DNA of 23,102 bases from Burkholderiaceae bacterium (lineage in GTDB: Bacteria; Pseudomonadota; Gammaproteobacteria; Burkholderiales; Burkholderiaceae): assembly GCA_947470165.1 (NCBI GenBank), contig CANISN010000002.1, positions 1 through 23,102 on the forward strand, read 5' to 3'. Every line of letters begins with the position of its first letter. The stretch's first letter is position 1. The notes beneath the pieces are model-generated. The model ran no database searches. It worked only from the letters and a program-made list of their open reading frames with translations, and was not told where the DNA came from. Shown in pieces: positions 1-7,512 of the stretch. The position numbers and the translations under genes are program-made.

Positions 1-998
1 TGACGGGCAATCACAATAGCCTCATCTCCCGCTTTGGTAACGCCCATACCAACATGGGGGCGACCAACAAAAGCGGCATCACCCATTAAAGCAATTCTGC
101 CAAAGACGATTTGCTCAGATCGAACATCATAAATAGCCTGCAAGAACGGTGATGCTGTCTTCTCCAGAATTTCTGCATATTGAGGTGCCAGAATGTCACG
201 AGCTACTTTGCGCATGTCGGCGATATGTTTCCATGACACCTTTAGCGGAGGGATGCCAGTTGGGTAGTAATGACCATCGGCATCAGTGAGTAGTTTTACT
301 AGTTCGCCGTCCTCGGATGCAGGTCGATACCAAACAAAGTTATAACGTCGTTTACCTTGCCTGATGTCATTGCCAGATCCTGCAACTGGATAGCCCAACA
401 TCTGCTCGCCGTTTGGTAGGCAGAATCCAAAATAGTTAAAGAGGGTGTTAAGCGTGTAGCTAGAGAGGTGGCTTTCATCGCAAACACCACGCCATGCAAT
501 ATATCCAGCATATTCTGGCTGAATATCTGGGGCTACTTGGGCTCGAACCGCTGAGCGTATGCCATCCGAAGCAATCAGTAGCTCCGCCTGATAAGTGCTG
601 CCATCTTCGCAGGTCACCTGAACATCACTAGTATCCTGAGTCACGGTCTTGAGATTCTTACCCTGCAAGTAGCGCTCGCTTGGAAAATTCTCTTTCAGCA
701 AGTGGTAGAGGCGACTCCAAGAAGTTAATATCTGGGGGAGTGGGATCTCACCTAAGCTCTCACCATCAACGCCCAAGGTAACGCGCTTAGATACAGCTAC
801 ACCCAAGCTGTCGTCAACGGTAATTCCTGCTTCTCGCAAGGCATCTGCGAGCGCATCATGTGTAACGATCCCTGCGCCACGCCCATCTAAAGAGCCAAGC
901 GCCTTTTCTAGTAAAGTGACATCGTGCCCTTGGCGCAGCAATATATTAGCTGCAAATAAGCCGCCAAGAGATCCACCAATGACAAGAATTTTGGCCAT
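1..998 (-). CDS. FAD-dependent aromatic monooxygenase, 2,6-dihydroxypyridine 3-hydroxylase-like (3' end outside window)
   Basis: This is a class A flavoprotein hydroxylase that would add one oxygen atom to an activated aromatic ring using NAD(P)H and O2. The ORF is open for 332 codons from ATG at 998 and runs off the left edge. Visible motifs are the N-terminal FAD-binding GGSLGGL (residues 8-14) with Glu31, the DG motif SDGIRSAVR (144-152) and the GD motif GDAAFVGRPH (306-315). The stretches GYIAWRGV (165-172) and YNFVWYR (219-225) resemble, from memory, the 2,6-dihydroxypyridine hydroxylase of Arthrobacter nicotine catabolism, more than salicylate or UbiH-type hydroxylases. It starts 6 bases after the VOC gene stop, so the two are co-transcribed behind the TetR gene. 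The family is secure; the substrate is inferred. The C-terminus is not visible. Confidence 0.85.
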   Translation of the reverse strand, partial: MAKILVIGGSLGGLFAANILLRQGHDVTLLEKALGSLDGRGAGIVTHDALADALREAGITVDDSLGVAVSKRVTLGVDGESLGEIPLPQILTSWSRLYHLLKENFPSERYLQGKNLKTVTQDTSDVQVTCEDGSTYQAELLIASDGIRSAVRAQVAPDIQPEYAGYIAWRGVCDESHLSSYTLNTLFNYFGFCLPNGEQMLGYPVAGSGNDIRQGKRRYNFVWYRPASEDGELVKLLTDADGHYYPTGIPPLKVSWKHIADMRKVARDILAPQYAEILEKTASPFLQAIYDVRSEQIVFGRIALMGDAAFVGRPHVGMGVTKAGDEAIVIAR

Positions 999-1004
999 CT
1001 TTAC

Positions 1005-1463
1005 TTACGCGGCCTTAGCATCGAGTGCAGCTTTTTCTGCTGCTGGATAATTCAGCTCAATCACAATGCCATTAGGATCATCCATAAAGATTTGGTGTAA
1101 TTTAATTGCGGGTACTGTGCGTTGCCTGCAAGGTACACCCAACTTTTCCAGGAGCGCAAGCTTGGCTTCTAAGCCTTTAGCAAAGAAAGCAATGTGATCA
1201 ACTGCTCCAGAGCCATAAAGAGAACTAGGGTCGCGCTCGCCCAAATATTGCTTTAGTCCATTAGGATTATTTTTATCAATTGCAATTAAATGCAAAACTG
1301 CGTTAGCCCAATCATTTTCATCGCCGTTATAAAGCCAGACCCCTGGGAAAGGAAAATCGGGGCGAGGCCCAACTGTGAAGCCAAAGACATCACAGTAAAA
1401 CTGGGTGGTTTGTTCAATCTCTAAACTGCGGATGGAGAAGTGATTTAGGCTTAAGTTCGTCAT
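1005..1463 (-). CDS. VOC-family metalloprotein (glyoxalase/extradiol dioxygenase superfamily)
   Basis: This 152-residue protein of the vicinal oxygen chelate fold belongs to a superfamily that includes glyoxalases, epimerases, fosfomycin-resistance enzymes and ring-cleaving dioxygenases. Likely metal ligands are His8 (LNHFSI), the His of VDHIAFFA and the Glu of DPNGIVIELNY near the C-terminus; the last motif is typical of the family. The open frame extends upstream to 1619, but that part lies antisense-like inside the TetR gene and has no family character. ATG 1463 begins one base after the TetR stop codon, which points to translational coupling. At about 150 residues it is a single VOC module, shorter than two-module extradiol dioxygenases. 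Its place between regulator and FAD monooxygenase suggests a role in the same pathway; the reaction cannot be read from sequence. Confidence 0.85.
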   Translation of the reverse strand: MTNLSLNHFSIRSLEIEQTTQFYCDVFGFTVGPRPDFPFPGVWLYNGDENDWANAVLHLIAIDKNNPNGLKQYLGERDPSSLYGSGAVDHIAFFAKGLEAKLALLEKLGVPCRQRTVPAIKLHQIFMDDPNGIVIELNYPAAEKAALDAKAA

Positions 1464-1464
1464 T

Positions 1465-2169
1465 TTATTTTTTACCGGTATTAAATAAAGTTTTTGCGGA
1501 AGTGAGGTAAGAGTTAATACGATCTTGAATAATTTCTTGTTCTGTATTGGGATTGCCAGGGTCATAAATAGCCTGACCATAGATCCAGCGGCGCATACCA
1601 ATATAGAAGATGCCGCCATGAAGGCCCATCAAAAACTCTAATTCTCGCTGTGAAGGCTTGCTGCGGGAGCTGCGACCACAGTGTTTGCGGGTTTCACGTA
1701 TCAGGCGGGGTAATAAGCGATTACGTAATAACTCAAAGAAGCGGTCACTAATGGAGTGATCACTTAGACCTGAAAAGATCAGAATACGAACAAAGTCATA
1801 AGTCAGAACGGTATTGGAGTAGTCGATATAAAACGCATTCAGCTTTTCTTCAGGCGTTAAATTTTTATCGTCCAGCAGTAGCTCCCATTCAGGCTTCCAG
1901 CGTGACTCGAAGACATCCTCATAGACTGCCTTGATTAAAGCGTCTTTGGTGGGAAAGTAGTGATAGAGCAGAGTATGCGTAACACCGAGACCCTTTGTGA
2001 GGTTTCGCAGCTGGCCATCGATCCCATGTTTGGCGAAGTACTGAATCGCACGATCAAGTATCTGGCGCTTGCGATCAGTTGTGCTCATTCTGCGACGAGC
2101 AGGCCCAGCAATTTCAACTACTTCTGTAGCGATACTGTTTTTAAAGATTGGGTCTAGAGTAAAACTCAT
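1465..2169 (-). CDS. TetR/AcrR-family transcriptional regulator
   Basis: This 234-residue protein has an N-terminal TetR DNA-binding domain. After a basic segment (RKRQILDRAIQYFAKHG, from residue 33) comes the helix-turn-helix (residues about 51-72, ending in LLYHYFPTKDALIKAVYE), the signature of the family. The remainder is a helical ligand-binding and dimerisation domain with little specific homology that I can name. The start at 2169 has no clear Shine-Dalgarno sequence; Met28 (2088) is an alternative and would place the HTH at the usual distance from the N-terminus. It is the first gene of a leftward operon with the VOC and FAD monooxygenase genes and is divergent from coxG. It probably represses one or both arms in the absence of an aromatic inducer (inference from layout). 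Confidence 0.88.
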   Translation of the reverse strand: MSFTLDPIFKNSIATEVVEIAGPARRRMSTTDRKRQILDRAIQYFAKHGIDGQLRNLTKGLGVTHTLLYHYFPTKDALIKAVYEDVFESRWKPEWELLLDDKNLTPEEKLNAFYIDYSNTVLTYDFVRILIFSGLSDHSISDRFFELLRNRLLPRLIRETRKHCGRSSRSKPSQRELEFLMGLHGGIFYIGMRRWIYGQAIYDPGNPNTEQEIIQDRINSYLTSAKTLFNTGKK

Positions 2170-2201
2170 TGTTGTCAGGGTTTATCCGAATTTGGCCCTT
2201 A

Positions 2202-2276
2202 TTGACCAAAAGTTAAATAATGGTACATTGTTGAACAATTGGTAGATAAGACTCTATTCGTACAAACCCCAAGGAG
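2202..2276 (+). promoter_or_regulatory. Divergent promoter region with candidate TetR operator and coxG ribosome binding site
   Basis: The gap between the TetR gene and coxG is 112 bases. It contains a perfect 6-1-6 palindrome ATTGTTGAACAAT at 2227-2239. A possible rightward promoter is TTGACC (2202-2207), 16 bases, then TACATT (2224-2229), a weak match whose -10 is overlapped by the palindrome. A regulator bound there would block transcription of the molybdenum hydroxylase operon. A strong Shine-Dalgarno AAGGAG lies at 2271-2276, five bases before the coxG ATG. The palindrome and SD are seen directly; the promoter and the binding protein are inferred. Confidence 0.5.
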
Positions 2277-2281
2277 ATGTA

Positions 2282-2758
2282 ATGGAATTAAATGGCGAGC
2301 AGCTCATTGCCGCTTCAATCCCAGATGTATGGCGGGGGCTGAATGATATTGATGTCTTGGCGAAGTCTATTCCAGGGTGCGAAGAAATTAGCCGTATCTC
2401 CCCTGAAGAGGTTCATGCCAAGGTGATGTTCAAAATTGGCCCTGTGAGAGCGAGATTTGCCGGGAAGCTGCTGTTAAGCGACGTGATCCCAGATCAATCT
2501 TGCTCGATGGCATTTGAAGGTTCAGGCGGGGCTGCAGGTTTTGCAAAAGGCCGATCACGAGTCGAATTGAAGGCTGCCGAAGGCGGAACCTTGGTTTCCT
2601 ACACGACTGAAGCCTCCATTGGGGGCAAGCTTGGGCAAATTGGTGGGCGATTAATCAGTGCTTCTGCTAAAAAGATTGCGGATGATTTTTTTCAGCGATT
2701 TGCAAAAGAGCTAGGCGGCGAGATAGTGCCATTAGAGTCTGATGCCCAGACAGAGTAA
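2282..2758 (+). CDS. coxG: CoxG-family SRPBCC protein (CO dehydrogenase subunit G homologue)
   Basis: CoxG proteins are lipid-binding-fold (SRPBCC/START) proteins encoded with CO dehydrogenases and related molybdenum hydroxylases. In CO oxidisers CoxG helps attach the enzyme to the membrane. This 158-residue protein begins MELNGEQLI, matching the family start, and has the family pattern W-x-L-N-D near residue 20, SIPGCEEI near 29-36, the FKIGPVRARFAGK segment (51-63) and the glycine-rich IGGKLGQIGGRLI stretch near the C-terminus. It lacks the long hydrophobic C-terminal tail seen in some CoxG proteins, so membrane anchoring may be weak or absent. It is the first gene of the operon, with a strong SD. 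Its presence does not prove CO oxidation, because CoxG also accompanies non-CO enzymes of the family. Confidence 0.88.
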   Translation: MELNGEQLIAASIPDVWRGLNDIDVLAKSIPGCEEISRISPEEVHAKVMFKIGPVRARFAGKLLLSDVIPDQSCSMAFEGSGGAAGFAKGRSRVELKAAEGGTLVSYTTEASIGGKLGQIGGRLISASAKKIADDFFQRFAKELGGEIVPLESDAQTE

Positions 2759-2798
2759 AAACCGGCGAAATAAATAGATAAGTAGTGGAGGAGACTTA

Positions 2799-3653
2799 AT
2801 GAAATCAGCGGCATTTGATTACGCAAAACCGAAGGGTCTAAATGAGGCTTTAGCTATGTTGGCTGAAGCTGGTGAAGACGCGCAATTGATTGCAGGCGGG
2901 CAGACACTATTAGCCACGCTAAATCTGCGTCTTTCTGAGCCTAGTATTCTGATTGATATCACAAATTTGGATGAGCTAAAAGGTATTTCAGTTGTTGGGG
3001 ATCAGTTACGTATCGGCGCTTTAGTCACCCATACTGAAATTGAAGATTCCAAGCTGATCGCGCAGCACGCACCACTTCTCAAAGCTGCAGCGCCTCACAT
3101 CGCGCATAGAGCAATCCGTAATTTAGGAACTTGGGGTGGATCTTTGGCCTATGGCGATCCAGCTGCTGAATGGCCTGCATGTAGTTTGGCGCTGAATGCA
3201 ACTATGCTGATTACAGGTCCTGATGGAGAACGTCGAATTTCAGCTCAGGATTTTTTCATTGACTTATACACCACCTCCTTAGAGCCTAATGAAATTCTGG
3301 TAGCCACTGAAATCCCCATTGCCAATAACAATCAAGTATTTTATTTCCATGAGTTAGCGCGTCGTCATGGGGATTACGCCGTTGCTGGTATTGCACTCAT
3401 AGCGCAAAAGCAGGGTGATGTCCTGAGTGATTGCGCTTTTACCTTCTTCTCAGTCGGCGCCACACCTCTTATGGCTCTTAAGGCGCAGGCATTGGTCAAT
3501 GGCAAGCCGCTTAACGATGCGCTTATTGCCAGCGCAGTTGCCTCCGTCAGAAAAGAGATTGAGGTGATTGCAGACATTACCAATAGCGTAGAAACCAAAC
3601 AACATTTAATTGGTGTTTTGTTACAACGTGGTTTAAAGCATTTAATTGCTTAA
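2799..3653 (+). CDS. Molybdenum hydroxylase medium (FAD) subunit, CoxM-like
   Basis: This 284-residue subunit carries FAD in a heterotrimeric xanthine oxidase-family enzyme. It passes electrons from the iron-sulfur subunit to an external acceptor. The two FAD-binding motifs are present: IAGGQTLLATL (31-41) and LGTWGGSLAYGDPAAE (109-124), the counterpart of the TIGGSLAHADP motif. Length and the C-terminal CO dehydrogenase flavoprotein domain (about 180-284) are normal for the family. A GGAGG Shine-Dalgarno stands 7 bases before the ATG. It is followed after 41 bases by the [2Fe-2S] subunit gene, giving the M-S-L order of CO dehydrogenase-type and ketone dehydrogenase operons. CoxM names the family only and does not imply CO as substrate. 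Confidence 0.92.
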   Translation: MKSAAFDYAKPKGLNEALAMLAEAGEDAQLIAGGQTLLATLNLRLSEPSILIDITNLDELKGISVVGDQLRIGALVTHTEIEDSKLIAQHAPLLKAAAPHIAHRAIRNLGTWGGSLAYGDPAAEWPACSLALNATMLITGPDGERRISAQDFFIDLYTTSLEPNEILVATEIPIANNNQVFYFHELARRHGDYAVAGIALIAQKQGDVLSDCAFTFFSVGATPLMALKAQALVNGKPLNDALIASAVASVRKEIEVIADITNSVETKQHLIGVLLQRGLKHLIA

Positions 3654-3694
3654 AAAATGAATATAAAAAAGATAAATCGAGTTCGGAGATTGAA

Positions 3695-4204
3695 ATGAGC
3701 TTAATGAAAAAAATTACGATGACCGTCAATGGTTCGGTAGTAAACGCTGAGATTGAGCCGCGTCGTCACCTAGTGGATTTTTTGCGTGAAGACCTTCATT
3801 TGAAAGGTCCTCATTTAGGTTGCGAGCAGGGTGCATGCGGTGCCTGTACTGTCAAGGTAGATGGAAAAATTATTCGTGGCTGCTTGTACTTGGCTGTGCA
3901 AGCCGATGGATGTGTGGTGGAGACAATTGAAGGCTTAACCAAAAGTGGTGCATTAGCAGATTTACAAGAGTCCTTCATGCGCCATAACGCCATGCAATGC
4001 GGCTTTTGTTCCTCTGGCATGTTGCTCGCTGCTGCAGAGTTGGTAGAAAAGCAGCCTAAATCTACTCGCGAAGAAGTGCGTGAATGGATCTCTGGAAATT
4101 ATTGCCGCTGCACTGGTTACCACTCCATAGTAGATGCCATTATGGCTGTGCTTGAGGCTCGTGCTAAGGGTGAAAAAATTAAACCCGTTGTTGCTCACGC
4201 TTAA
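3695..4204 (+). CDS. Molybdenum hydroxylase small subunit with two [2Fe-2S] clusters, CoxS-like
   Basis: This 169-residue subunit relays electrons from the molybdenum site to FAD. All eight cluster cysteines are present. The N-terminal plant-ferredoxin-type cluster uses Cys43, Cys48, Cys51 and Cys63 (GCEQGACGAC, then RGC). The C-terminal helical-domain cluster uses Cys102, Cys105, Cys137 and Cys139 (QCGFCSSGM and CRCTGY). Start 3695 is supported by GGAG at 3685-3688; Met4 is a close alternative. A short acidic/basic tail follows the second cluster domain. The gene lies 20 bases before the large-subunit gene in the same operon. The assignment to the family is firm. Confidence 0.94.
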   Translation: MSLMKKITMTVNGSVVNAEIEPRRHLVDFLREDLHLKGPHLGCEQGACGACTVKVDGKIIRGCLYLAVQADGCVVETIEGLTKSGALADLQESFMRHNAMQCGFCSSGMLLAAAELVEKQPKSTREEVREWISGNYCRCTGYHSIVDAIMAVLEARAKGEKIKPVVAHA

Positions 4205-4224
4205 TAAGACTGGAAAAACTGATT

Positions 4225-6621
4225 ATGAATAAGCCAACAGATCTTAAAGGGTTAGTCCTTGATCCAGTAACCAATGATCAACGCTACATTGGTAGCAGTG
4301 AGCCACGACACAAAGCTCGTCGATTATTAGAGGGTCAAGGAACCTATGTCGACGATATTCAATTACCCAGAATGGGCCATGTAGTGTATTGGCGATCACC
4401 AGTAGCCCATATGAAGATTGGAAAAATTCATACTGAGCAGGCAGGCAAAATGCCAGGTGTTCTAGCTATCGTGGATGGCGTAAAAATGGCCGAGCTTTGC
4501 AAGCCCTGGGTCGCTACGCTTGGCCACCTACCTGGCATGAAATCTGCTCCTCAATATGCTTTAGCAATTGATCGTGCCTGTTGGCAGGGTGAACCAGTAG
4601 TTGCAGTGGTTGCCGAAACACGTGCCCAAGCAGAAGATGCTTTGCAGTTAGTTGATGTTGAGTGGGAGGAGCTGCCCGCAGTAGTTTCAATGGAAACAGC
4701 TTTAGATGCAGATACGCCAGTGATTCATCCGGAACTTGGGGATAACCTTTGTTTCACGCGTTCCTTGGATGTGGGCCAAGTTGATGAAGTGTTTGCAACG
4801 GCGGATGTTGTTGCTGAAGCCACATTTGGATTTGGCCGGCATACAGGTGTCACTTTGGAGCCCCGCTGTCAAATTGCTGATTACAACCCAGGAGATCGTC
4901 GCCTGACCGTGTATCACTCGCAGCAAGCGCCACACATGATGCAAGATTTATATTGTCGTCAGTTTGGCTTATCTGAATCTGACGTGCATGTGATCTGTAA
5001 AGATGTAGGCGGATCCTTTGGCATTAAGGTTCACGCCTATCCTGACGACTTTGCAACGGTGGGTTTGGCAATGATGTTGGAGCGCCCAGTGAAATTTGTC
5101 GCTGATCGCCTTGAATCCTTCACGAGTGATATTCATGCACGCGAGCATCGTATTAAAGGACGTATCGCGGCCAATAAAGAGGGTGATATTTTGGCGTTTG
5201 AGATCGACGATCTCACTGCTATTGGTCCTTATTCTATGTTCCCTAGAACTAGTGCGATTGAGGGTAACCAAGTATTAAATTTAGTTGGAGGTCCCTACAA
5301 ACACCAGCACTACCGAGCCAAATTGAATGTGGTGTTTCAGAATAAAACACCCACTTGTCAATATCGAGGTGTAGGTCACCCGATTGCTTGTGCGGTGACT
5401 GAGGGCTTGGTGGATCTAGCTGCTCAAAAATTAAAGATGGATCCTCTAGAGTTTCGTAAGCGCAATGTGATTCCTGATGATGCCTATCCTTGTACTGGTA
5501 TTTCTGGAATTAAACTAGAGGTACTTTCGCATGAGCAATGCTTGCGAACCATTGAAAAGATGATGGACTATTCTGCTTTACGCAAAGAGCAGGCTGAATT
5601 GCGCAAAAAAGGTATTTACCGCGGCATCGGCTTTGCAACCTTAATTGAGCTCACTAACCCAAGTCCCGCTTTTTATGGAGTGGGCGGTGCACGCATCGCT
5701 TCTCAAGATGGCGCTTCTGCACGACTTGATCCAAGTGGCGTTGTATCAGTATTGATTGGTGTTGGTGAACAAGGTCAGGGTACCGAAGGTATCTATGCGC
5801 AAATTGCGGCCGATGCTGTTGGCCTTTCTATTAATGATGTGCGCATCATTACAGGCGATACAGATGTAACTCCATACGGTGGAGGTACATGGGCTTCTCG
5901 CGGTGCAGGAGTAGGGGGTGAGGCAGTTCTACTGGCTTGCCAGGCATTGCAAGAAAATATCTTAAAGCTGGCTGCTGTAATTTTAAAGAAAACTCCTGAA
6001 GAGCTTTCAGTCCGCCGCGGTCATATTTTAGATAAGGCCACTGGTGAGCAACTCTTGCCGTTTAGTGAGATTGGTCGCATTGGTTATTTCCGTACGGATA
6101 CTTTACCGGTTGGATTCTCTGCTGACCTTATGGTTACCCGTCATTACACCCAAAAGGAATATCCATTTATTTTTACTAATGGTGTTCAGGCCTCCTATGT
6201 TGAAGTGGATCCTGATACTGGATTTGTGAAGCTCTTAAAACATTGGGCAGTAGAAGATTGCGGTCGCGTATTAAATCCAATGTTGGTCGATGAGCAGGTA
6301 CGTGGTGCGATTGTGCAAGGTATCGGGGGCGTTCTATTTGAAGAGTGCCTTTATGACGAGAGTGGTTTGTTGCGTAATGGCAGTATGGCTGACTATTTAG
6401 TGCCGATGGCTAATGAGATGCCAGATATTGAAGTGGCTCACGTAGAGACTCCAACCCAGTCATCTAAGTTGGGCGCAAAAGGGGCTGGTGAGGCTGGTAC
6501 AGCTGGCGCCCCTGGTGCGGTTCAGAATGCAATTAATGATGCTCTGGCGCCATTTAATACTGCAGTATTTGACCAACCCATTACTTGTGAAAAGATTTTG
6601 AAGGCCCTCGGTAAGGTCTAA
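4225..6621 (+). CDS. Molybdenum hydroxylase large (molybdopterin) subunit, CoxL/aldehyde oxidase-type, not form I CO dehydrogenase
   Basis: This 798-residue catalytic subunit binds molybdopterin-cytosine dinucleotide and would hydroxylate a carbon next to nitrogen or oxygen using water. Domain order is normal: an N-terminal aldehyde oxidase a/b hammerhead (about 30-150), then the molybdopterin-binding domain. Key motifs are VGGSFGIK (261-268), the substrate loop TCQYRGVGHP (377-386), VGEQGQGTEG (513-522) and GAKGAGEAGTAG (750-761) with Glu756 as the expected catalytic base. The loop lacks the AYxCSFR motif and its cysteine, which marks form I CO dehydrogenase. It is nearer the YRGAGR type of form II enzymes, with the last Arg replaced by His. 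A purine, pyridine, ketone or aldehyde substrate is therefore more likely than CO. No XdhC or MoxR-type maturation gene is in the window. Confidence 0.92.
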   Translation: MNKPTDLKGLVLDPVTNDQRYIGSSEPRHKARRLLEGQGTYVDDIQLPRMGHVVYWRSPVAHMKIGKIHTEQAGKMPGVLAIVDGVKMAELCKPWVATLGHLPGMKSAPQYALAIDRACWQGEPVVAVVAETRAQAEDALQLVDVEWEELPAVVSMETALDADTPVIHPELGDNLCFTRSLDVGQVDEVFATADVVAEATFGFGRHTGVTLEPRCQIADYNPGDRRLTVYHSQQAPHMMQDLYCRQFGLSESDVHVICKDVGGSFGIKVHAYPDDFATVGLAMMLERPVKFVADRLESFTSDIHAREHRIKGRIAANKEGDILAFEIDDLTAIGPYSMFPRTSAIEGNQVLNLVGGPYKHQHYRAKLNVVFQNKTPTCQYRGVGHPIACAVTEGLVDLAAQKLKMDPLEFRKRNVIPDDAYPCTGISGIKLEVLSHEQCLRTIEKMMDYSALRKEQAELRKKGIYRGIGFATLIELTNPSPAFYGVGGARIASQDGASARLDPSGVVSVLIGVGEQGQGTEGIYAQIAADAVGLSINDVRIITGDTDVTPYGGGTWASRGAGVGGEAVLLACQALQENILKLAAVILKKTPEELSVRRGHILDKATGEQLLPFSEIGRIGYFRTDTLPVGFSADLMVTRHYTQKEYPFIFTNGVQASYVEVDPDTGFVKLLKHWAVEDCGRVLNPMLVDEQVRGAIVQGIGGVLFEECLYDESGLLRNGSMADYLVPMANEMPDIEVAHVETPTQSSKLGAKGAGEAGTAGAPGAVQNAINDALAPFNTAVFDQPITCEKILKALGKV

Positions 6622-6654
6622 TCCAATGCTTAACTTAATATAGCGAAGAAGAAT

Positions 6655-7431
6655 ATGTCTCATTTAAAAGGTAAAACAGCTCTTGTCACTGGCTCGACTA
6701 GCGGCATTGGTTTGGCAATGGCAATTGGATTTGCGAAGCAGGGTGTAAATATTATGGTGAATGGCTTTGGCGAGAAAGACGCTGCCATTGCTGCAATTAG
6801 GGCCTGCGGTGTCGAAGTTGAATATCATGGCGCTGATATGAGCAAACCTGCTGAAATCCAGGATCTGATTGAACAAACTGAAAAGCGCTTTGGCACACTT
6901 GATATCTTAGTCAACAATGCTGGTATTCAGTACACCGCAAATGTGGAAGACTTTCCAGCCGATAAGTGGGAATCGATCATTGCTATTAATTTGAGTTCTG
7001 CTTTTTATACTTCCCATCACGCACTCCCCGGCATGAAAAAACGCAACTGGGGTCGCATTATTAATATTGCTTCCGTTCATGGTTTAGTGGGATCGACTCA
7101 AAAGTCTGCATATGTAGCTGCTAAGCATGGCATTGTTGGCTTAACCAAAGTGACTGCTCTGGAGAATGCTAAAACAGGAATTACTTGTAATGCGATTTGC
7201 CCTGGGTGGGTTTTAACCCCCTTAGTTCAAAAGCAAGTAGATGCCCGCGCAGAACGGGAAGGCATCTCGAATGAAGTAGCCAAGAATGCCTTGGTTTCTG
7301 AGAAGCAACCCTCAGGTGAGTTTGTGGCCCCAGAGCAATTAGCTGCCTTAGCAATTTTCTTATGCGGTCCTGATGCGTCTGAGGTACGCGGAGTGGCTTG
7401 GAACATGGATGGTGGGTGGACAGCCCAGTAA
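6655..7431 (+). CDS. 3-hydroxybutyrate dehydrogenase-like short-chain dehydrogenase
   Basis: This 258-residue classical SDR resembles D-3-hydroxybutyrate dehydrogenase, which interconverts 3-hydroxybutyrate and acetoacetate with NAD. Motifs are TGSTSGIG (12-19), NGFGE (36-40), NNAG (87-90), catalytic Ser140, Tyr153 and Lys157 (SAYVAAKHG), and CPGWVLTPLV (183-192). Gln92, His142 and Lys150 sit where the well-studied enzyme holds the carboxylate of its substrate, supporting a 3-oxo/3-hydroxy acid substrate. It starts 33 bases after the molybdenum hydroxylase large subunit and probably belongs to the same transcript. It may therefore act late in that catabolic route rather than in polyhydroxybutyrate turnover. 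I leave the symbol empty because a second copy elsewhere could be the housekeeping BdhA. Confidence 0.88.
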   Translation: MSHLKGKTALVTGSTSGIGLAMAIGFAKQGVNIMVNGFGEKDAAIAAIRACGVEVEYHGADMSKPAEIQDLIEQTEKRFGTLDILVNNAGIQYTANVEDFPADKWESIIAINLSSAFYTSHHALPGMKKRNWGRIINIASVHGLVGSTQKSAYVAAKHGIVGLTKVTALENAKTGITCNAICPGWVLTPLVQKQVDARAEREGISNEVAKNALVSEKQPSGEFVAPEQLAALAIFLCGPDASEVRGVAWNMDGGWTAQ

Positions 7432-7512
7432 CAACTGCATTTTTAGATCTTCAAACCAAAACACCATAATCGTTTATAGTTAGACCGAATTCTTATACAC
7501 AGGAGATACCTT

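Noticed and set aside
1464..1619. The longer 204-residue form of the VOC protein.
   Set aside because: The extra N-terminus lies inside the TetR gene and has no VOC character; ATG 1463 fits the family start.
2282..6621. A true aerobic CO dehydrogenase operon.
   Set aside because: The large subunit lacks the AYxCSFR loop, and no CoxD/E/F-type maturation genes are in the window.
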